Of a DNA stretch of 20,799 nt, positions 17,111 to 20,799 are shown in pieces; the first letter of the stretch is position 1, and every line of letters starts with the position of its first letter. Source of the stretch: Saccoglossus kowalevskii (Eukaryota; Hemichordata; Enteropneusta; Harrimaniidae); assembly GCF_000003605.2 (NCBI RefSeq), contig NW_003120927.1, positions 63,169 to 83,967 of the forward strand, in the 5' to 3' direction. The position numbers were made by a program, and so were the translations under genes. The notes under the pieces were generated by a model. That model searched no databases and was not told the origin of the DNA. It saw only the letters and a program-made list of their open reading frames with translations.

Positions 17111-18740
17111 GTGTATTCCCATCAGGGATTGATGGCTAGGGGTGCGTCTCATCAAGGTTGATGACTAGGGGTGTGTCCCTTCAGGAATTGATGGCTAGGG
17201 ATGTGTTCATAAGGAATTGATGGCTAGAGGTGTGTCCCATCAGGGATTGATGTCTAGAGATGTGTCACATCAGGGTTGATGGCTAGTGGTGTGTCCCATC
17301 AGGAATCAATGGCTAGGAATGTGTCACATCAGGGATTGATGGCTAGAGGTGTGTCCCATCAGGGATTGATGGCAAGGGATGTGTCACATCAGAGGTTGAT
17401 GGCTAGAGGAGTGTTCCATCATGGTTGATGGCTAGGGATGTGTCACATCAGGGATTGATGGCTAGAGGAGTGTTCCATCAGGGTTGATGACTAGAGGAGT
17501 GCTCCATCAAAAGTTGATGGATAGGGGTGAGTCTCATCAGGGATTGATGGCTAGGGATGTGTCACATCAGGGATTGATGGCTAGGGATGTGTCACATCAG
17601 GGATTGATGGCTAGGGATGTGTCACATCAGAGATTGATGACACAGGATGTGTTCCATCAGAGGTTGATGGCTAGAGAAGTGTTCCATCAGGGTTGATGGA
17701 TAGGGGTGCGTCTCATCAGGGATTGATGGCAAGGGATGTGTTCCATCAGGGTTGATGGATAGGGGTGCGTCTCATCAGGGATTGATGGCAAGGGAAGTGT
17801 CCCATCAGAGGTTGATGGCTAGAGGAGTGTTCCATCAGGGATGTATGGATAGGGGTGTGTCACATCAAGGATTGATGGCAAGGGATGTGTTACATCAGGG
17901 ATTGATGGCAAGGGGTGTGTCACATCAGAGGTTGATGGCTAGAAGAGTGTGCCATCAGGGATTGATGGCTAGAGGAGTGTTCAATCATGGTTGATGGCTA
18001 GGGGGGTGTGTTCCATCAGGGTTAATGGATAGGGGTGTGTCCCATCAGGGATTGATGGCTACGAATGTGTCACATCAAGGATTGATGGCTAGGGATGTGT
18101 CACATCTGGAACTGATGGCAAGGGATGTGTCCCATCAGAGGTTGATGGCAAGGGATGTGTCCCATCAGAGGTTGTAGGCGAGAGGAGTGTCCTATCAGAG
18201 ATTGATGGCTTGGGATGTGTCCCATCAGAGGTTGATGGCTAGGGGTGTGTCCCATCAGAGGTTGATGGCTAGGGGTGTGTCCCATCAGGGATTGATGGCT
18301 AGGGATGTGTCCCATCGGGGATTGATGGTTAGGGTTGTGTCCCATCAGAGGTTCATGGCTAGAGGAGTGTCCCATCAGGATTTGATGGCTAGTGATGTGT
18401 CACATCAGGGATTCATGGCTAGGAATGTGTTTCATCAGGGATTGATGGCAAGGAATGTGTCCCATCACAGGTTGATGTATAAGGGTGCGTCTCATCAGGG
18501 ATTGATGACTAGGGATGTGTCACATCAGGGATTGAAGGCTTGGATGTGTCCCAAAAGCAGTTGGAGGTTCAGGGAGTTGATGGATAGGGGTTGTCCTATC
18601 TGGGGATAATGGTTGGGTTATGACCTATCAGGGTTTGCTGGTTAGGATGATGGAAGGGGCCTGTCCCATCCAGGGGTTAATGGTAGGGGCAAATTAGGGG
18701 GTCGATGGCTAGTGGTGTGTCCCATCAGGAATTGTTGGTA
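17111..18740. repeat. Second minisatellite, unit about 30 bp, roughly 54 units
   Basis: The plus-strand unit is GGGATTGATGGCTAGGGATG followed by TGTCACATCA, with frequent variants (GGTTGATGG, GGATAGGGGTG, TGTTCCATCA, TGTCCCATCA) and units of about 27-32 bp. It is more diverged than the 8499-9617 array and decays from about 18540 on. Because most units are 30 bp and lack stops, open frames appear on both strands: decapeptides such as MARDVSHQGL on plus and MGHTPSHQPL on minus. Each unit has TGATG and CATCA as short inverted arms. There is no flanking gene structure for these frames and they interrupt whenever unit length shifts, so they are not called as genes. Confidence 0.95.
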
Positions 18741-18928
18741 AAGCAGTGTTCTTGCCACACAAAATACAAATTGTTCAGTGGGTATTAGGACAGAACTTAC
18801 ATGTATTTTCAGTCAGCGAATTTGCTTTTGTAAAATGATAATGAATAATTATGTTTGAATTTAATATTTCTACTAACAGGAGAGATTTCTTTGTTTAGAA
18901 ATGCTAAGCTAAAGTGGAATGGGGGTTG

Positions 18929-18960
18929 AGCGTGTTCAGTTGGTATAGTGGTAGTGTAAC
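18929..18960 (+). other. Possible tRNA-derived remnant (A-box-like)
   Basis: GCGTGTTCAGTTGGTATAGT, then GGTAGTGTAAC, resembles the 5' arm and D-loop of a tRNA, with a plausible internal promoter A box. No B box, anticodon arm or closing acceptor stem follows, since the sequence runs into the host splice donor region about 11 bases on. It may be a fragment of a tRNA-derived SINE, or chance. Confidence 0.25.
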
Positions 18961-18971
18961 TATTCATTTAC

Positions 18972-19094
18972 CTTTGTTATATTCGCCACAAAAACCTCTA
19001 CGGGTTCTTCTCCATTTTGATCCACCACTTCAAAGTGATCGCCGAAGTCACAGAACACAGAACAAAATACACCATACACATCAGCTGATATAAA
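18972..19094 (-). CDS. UBA6: UBA6-like E1 enzyme, exon from inactive adenylation domain into first cysteine half-domain
   Basis: This 123 bp exon, the most 5' in the window, has both ends in phase 0 and encodes 41 residues: FISADVYGVF, CSVFCDFGDH, FEVVDQNGEE, PVEVFVANIT, K. The S-A-D-V/T-x-G-V/L/I-x-x-x-x-F-C-D-F-G-D/E stretch closes a strand-helix unit of the inactive adenylation domain. The D-x-N/T-G-E-E/Q-P segment opens the first catalytic-cysteine half-domain. The acceptor is GTTCTCTTTTCAG and the donor AAG|GTAAAT. Reading straight into ANPGIV of the next exon reproduces the family without gap. The FISADVYG and FEV-D forms favour UBA6. UBA6 in vertebrates charges ubiquitin and FAT10 to E2 enzymes, notably USE1; whether this invertebrate enzyme has a second modifier cannot be told from here. 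Confidence 0.95.
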
Positions 19095-20430
19095 CTGAAA
19101 AGAGAACAAAAACAAAAACATAGTGAAACTAATGTAACCTTACCAAGATAAGGTATTTTTAAGTGGGAAAAAAATACTGTAAAGTACTGTATTTTCATTT
19201 GAAATTTATATTCGCAAGCAGGATAATCAGTGAAACATTTACATTTAAAATCTAGTGAAAAAAAATATCATACGCAACAGCCAAAATGAATGTAGCTGCC
19301 AGTATTTGAGGAGCTACTTAATACCTGATATAAATTACAAGCAAGCTAATAAAAAAAACACAAATGACAGAAACAAATTAGGTGTTGAATTTGAAAATCA
19401 TTCAAGTACTAGTTACAAATGTGAGCTTTGTTTAGCATATTGTATCCTAATTTTGGTCAAGAAGTATCCATTTATTTGTTTATCTGTCTGCTTGGTTTAT
19501 TAATTGACAGTTCATTTGTTCTTCATTTACAGGTCTAAAAAAATGCCAAATTATTTATTATGTTTATTCATTTCTGCCAGTTAACCAAAACTTTAATAAG
19601 ACAATATGGATATTTTTCAGATATTTTAAATAATTTTGTTTGATATTACACTTTGTTAAATAATATATGATTTATAGTAAAAAACAAATTTTGTTTTGGC
19701 AACAAATAGACGCATACCAGGGATTTCTCTAGAAAAAAACTGCAATTCAGCAGCGCCACCAAGAATTCTCCCTACCAGGGTGTGGAGTTTTTGTTAATTC
19801 TAAGTTAAAATTAAGCATTCTTTGGCTTCCTTAGGGCCAAAATTACTATCAGATAGGTCACAGTTGAAGACTGTGGCCACATGTGATCCCTGGTCAATCA
19901 GAATTTTATGGTTGCCAGAGGATCTGCTCCCCATGATAAGAGGCGCATGGCCATGGCATGAGAACGTTGCACCCCTGTTCCGTTGTTTAAAAAAAATTCC
20001 TGCATACACACAATTGGGTTCACTGATTTGAATACTGCTATGTTAGTTGCCAATATAAATGGTATTTATATTTACTCGTAATTTCTCTATATACATCTTG
20101 TGTTAAATGATCTACAGCCAGTGTTCGAAATTAGCGTCAGTCCGTCGGCCTCACGCCGACAGTGGGTGTAAAGGGCCTAGAGCTGTGAAAAACCATCAGT
20201 CCTTGCGACCGACCATAAATTTATATTTTAAAAAAATGTTCCATTATTTAGTATGATTGTAAGACCAAATATATAATAAATATCTATAGTAACTCCAGAA
20301 TTGTTTCAAAATTGCGTTTTCTTGCACGTTTGATCAACAAATGGCATCACTCATCGACCTGGGCATACGAGTCATAATTCAAGCTCGCCGAATGATCGCG
20401 AAATGCACCGAACGTGGGAACTGTAACAAA

Positions 20431-20477
20431 CGATCTGATTGGATGTAGGCCGATCAAGCCTCCGATTCAAACCAATA
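20431..20477. promoter_or_regulatory. Opposed CCAAT-like boxes in a CpG-rich patch
   Basis: CTGATTGGATG (near 20434-20444) and AAACCAATAGAATTC (near 20468-20482) are inverted CCAAT boxes about 30 bases apart, in sequence with several CpG sites (TCGCG, CGCGC). They lie just upstream of the 20556 ATG in the probable hAT element and could serve as its promoter. No TATA box is evident. Confidence 0.35.
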
Positions 20478-20555
20478 GAATTCGCGCATACATTTTATGT
20501 TCCGCCATCTTTGATTTGCATCGAACACGCTGCAGAGTTACGTCTACATCGAAGT

Positions 20556-20765
20556 ATGTGGCAATATTTAAACTGCCAGGAGCCTGCTGCTAAACGTGTG
20601 AAAACCACACAAGAAAGACTTGACAAACAGCAAGAATACGAACAGCTGTGTTATTTCCAATTTAACCTACATTTTTTTCAATATCAAAAAGAACAAGTCA
20701 TTGTCAATGACACGTCCCCGTTCCGTTCATATTTGAGTGACATATACATTCAAAGCAGATCATGA
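20556..20765 (+). CDS. Possible N-terminal exon of a hAT-type transposase or zinc-finger protein
   Basis: From the ATG at 20556 the frame reads MWQYLNCQEPAAKRVKTTQE, then RLDKQQEYEQ, then an aromatic- and glutamine-rich stretch to a stop at 20765. The frame is open back to an ATG at 20439, but that earlier part looks like promoter or leader. The A-A-K-R-V-K basic patch followed by a charged helix with a terminal Q-E-Y-E resembles the leader before the zinc finger in hAT-derived animal proteins; this is recognition by general pattern only. The later residues look less protein-like, so a splice donor soon after the Q-E-Y-E helix is possible. It could also be unrelated. Confidence 0.35.
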   Translation: MWQYLNCQEPAAKRVKTTQERLDKQQEYEQLCYFQFNLHFFQYQKEQVIVNDTSPFRSYLSDIYIQSRS

Positions 20766-20799
20766 CCGAAATGCACCTGCATATGTACAACACATTGTA

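Larger units (their letters stand above)
12375..18971 (-). other. Longest intron of the UBA6-like gene, 6.6 kb
   Basis: The intron starts with a GTAAAT donor at 18971-18966 and ends with CAG at 12377-12375. It contains a 208 bp MITE (14022-14229), a second copy of the 1711-2140 element (14379-14780), a broken LINE reverse transcriptase (15031-15382), a CA run (16774-16790) and a 1.6 kb minisatellite (17111-18740). The stretches 12400-14000 and 15400-16760 are AT-rich; their short open frames show no domain and are not called as genes. Confidence 0.8.
19095..20799 (-). other. Intron of the UBA6-like gene, 5' end outside the window
   Basis: This segment lies upstream of the 18972-19094 exon. 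No further E1 exon, such as one for the N-terminal nucleotide-fold motifs, was found. It holds AT-rich sequence, a short TACTGTAAAGTACTGTA palindrome-like stretch near 19173-19189, an unassigned segment at about 19717-20030 with two TACCAGGG words, and the start of a probable hAT element from 20119. Confidence 0.7.
20119..20799 (+). mobile_element. 5' part of a probable hAT transposon, cut by the window end
   Basis: CAGTGTTCGAAATTAGCG at 20119-20136 has the CAG-TG start and general form of hAT terminal inverted repeats. The eight bases before it, TCTACAGC, would be the candidate target duplication. From about 20330 the sequence becomes CpG-rich, unlike the intron around it, with opposed CCAAT-like boxes (GATTGG near 20437 and ACCAAT near 20470), and leads into a plus-strand ORF with a lysine-rich segment of the type often seen at the start of hAT-like zinc-finger proteins. 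The other end and the transposase core lie outside the window, so the call is provisional. Confidence 0.5.

Noticed and set aside
17484-18609. Plus and minus open frames over the second minisatellite as a secreted or structural repeat protein
   Set aside because: Both strands are open because the unit length is a multiple of three and lacks stops; unit-length changes break the frame repeatedly and no signal peptide or splice structure is seen.
19717-20030. Segment with two TACCAGGG words and overlapping 69-codon frames on both strands
   Set aside because: It may be a fragment of another transposon, but the ends could not be paired and neither frame has a recognisable domain.

Overview
The window looks like nuclear DNA from an animal, most likely a marine or aquatic invertebrate. 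It is AT-rich and intron-dominated, with canonical GT-AG splice sites, miniature inverted-repeat transposons, a LINE fragment, minisatellites and a probable hAT element. The species cannot be named from the sequence.

One host gene is recognisable and it fills the window on the minus strand. Six internal exons, at 19094-18972, 12374-12251, 11514-11405, 9916-9777, 8113-7900 and 4479-4412, splice in consistent phase into 259 whole codons plus two bases. The joined reading matches, without a gap, the middle of a ubiquitin-activating E1 enzyme: the end of the inactive adenylation domain, the first catalytic-cysteine half-domain, the four-helix bundle, the return to the inactive adenylation domain, and the linker towards the active adenylation domain. 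From memory of the families, the residues are closer to UBA6 than to UBA1. The 5' exons lie beyond position 20799. The 3' exons, which carry ATP binding, the catalytic cysteine and the ubiquitin-fold domain, lie beyond position 1. Everything else sits in the introns of this gene.

From left to right: 1-4411 is intron holding a 430 bp inverted-repeat element (1711-2140) and a 1.24 kb TA-flanked foldback element (2286-3528) with a HIRAN-like ORF. Intron 4480-7899 holds two diverged, internally tandem dispersed repeats, the second ending in a compact hairpin. Intron 8114-9776 is mostly a 30-bp minisatellite whose unit resembles the adjacent splice donor. Intron 9917-11404 has guanine-rich runs. 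Intron 11515-12250 is plain. Intron 12375-18971 holds a 208 bp MITE, a second inverted copy of the 1711-2140 element, a broken LINE reverse transcriptase and a second 30-bp minisatellite of about 1.6 kb. The last stretch, 19095-20799, ends in the 5' part of a probable hAT transposon.

The best candidates for something new are the HIRAN-bearing foldback element and the minisatellite apparently seeded by a splice donor. No operon, CRISPR array, rRNA gene or intact tRNA gene was seen.
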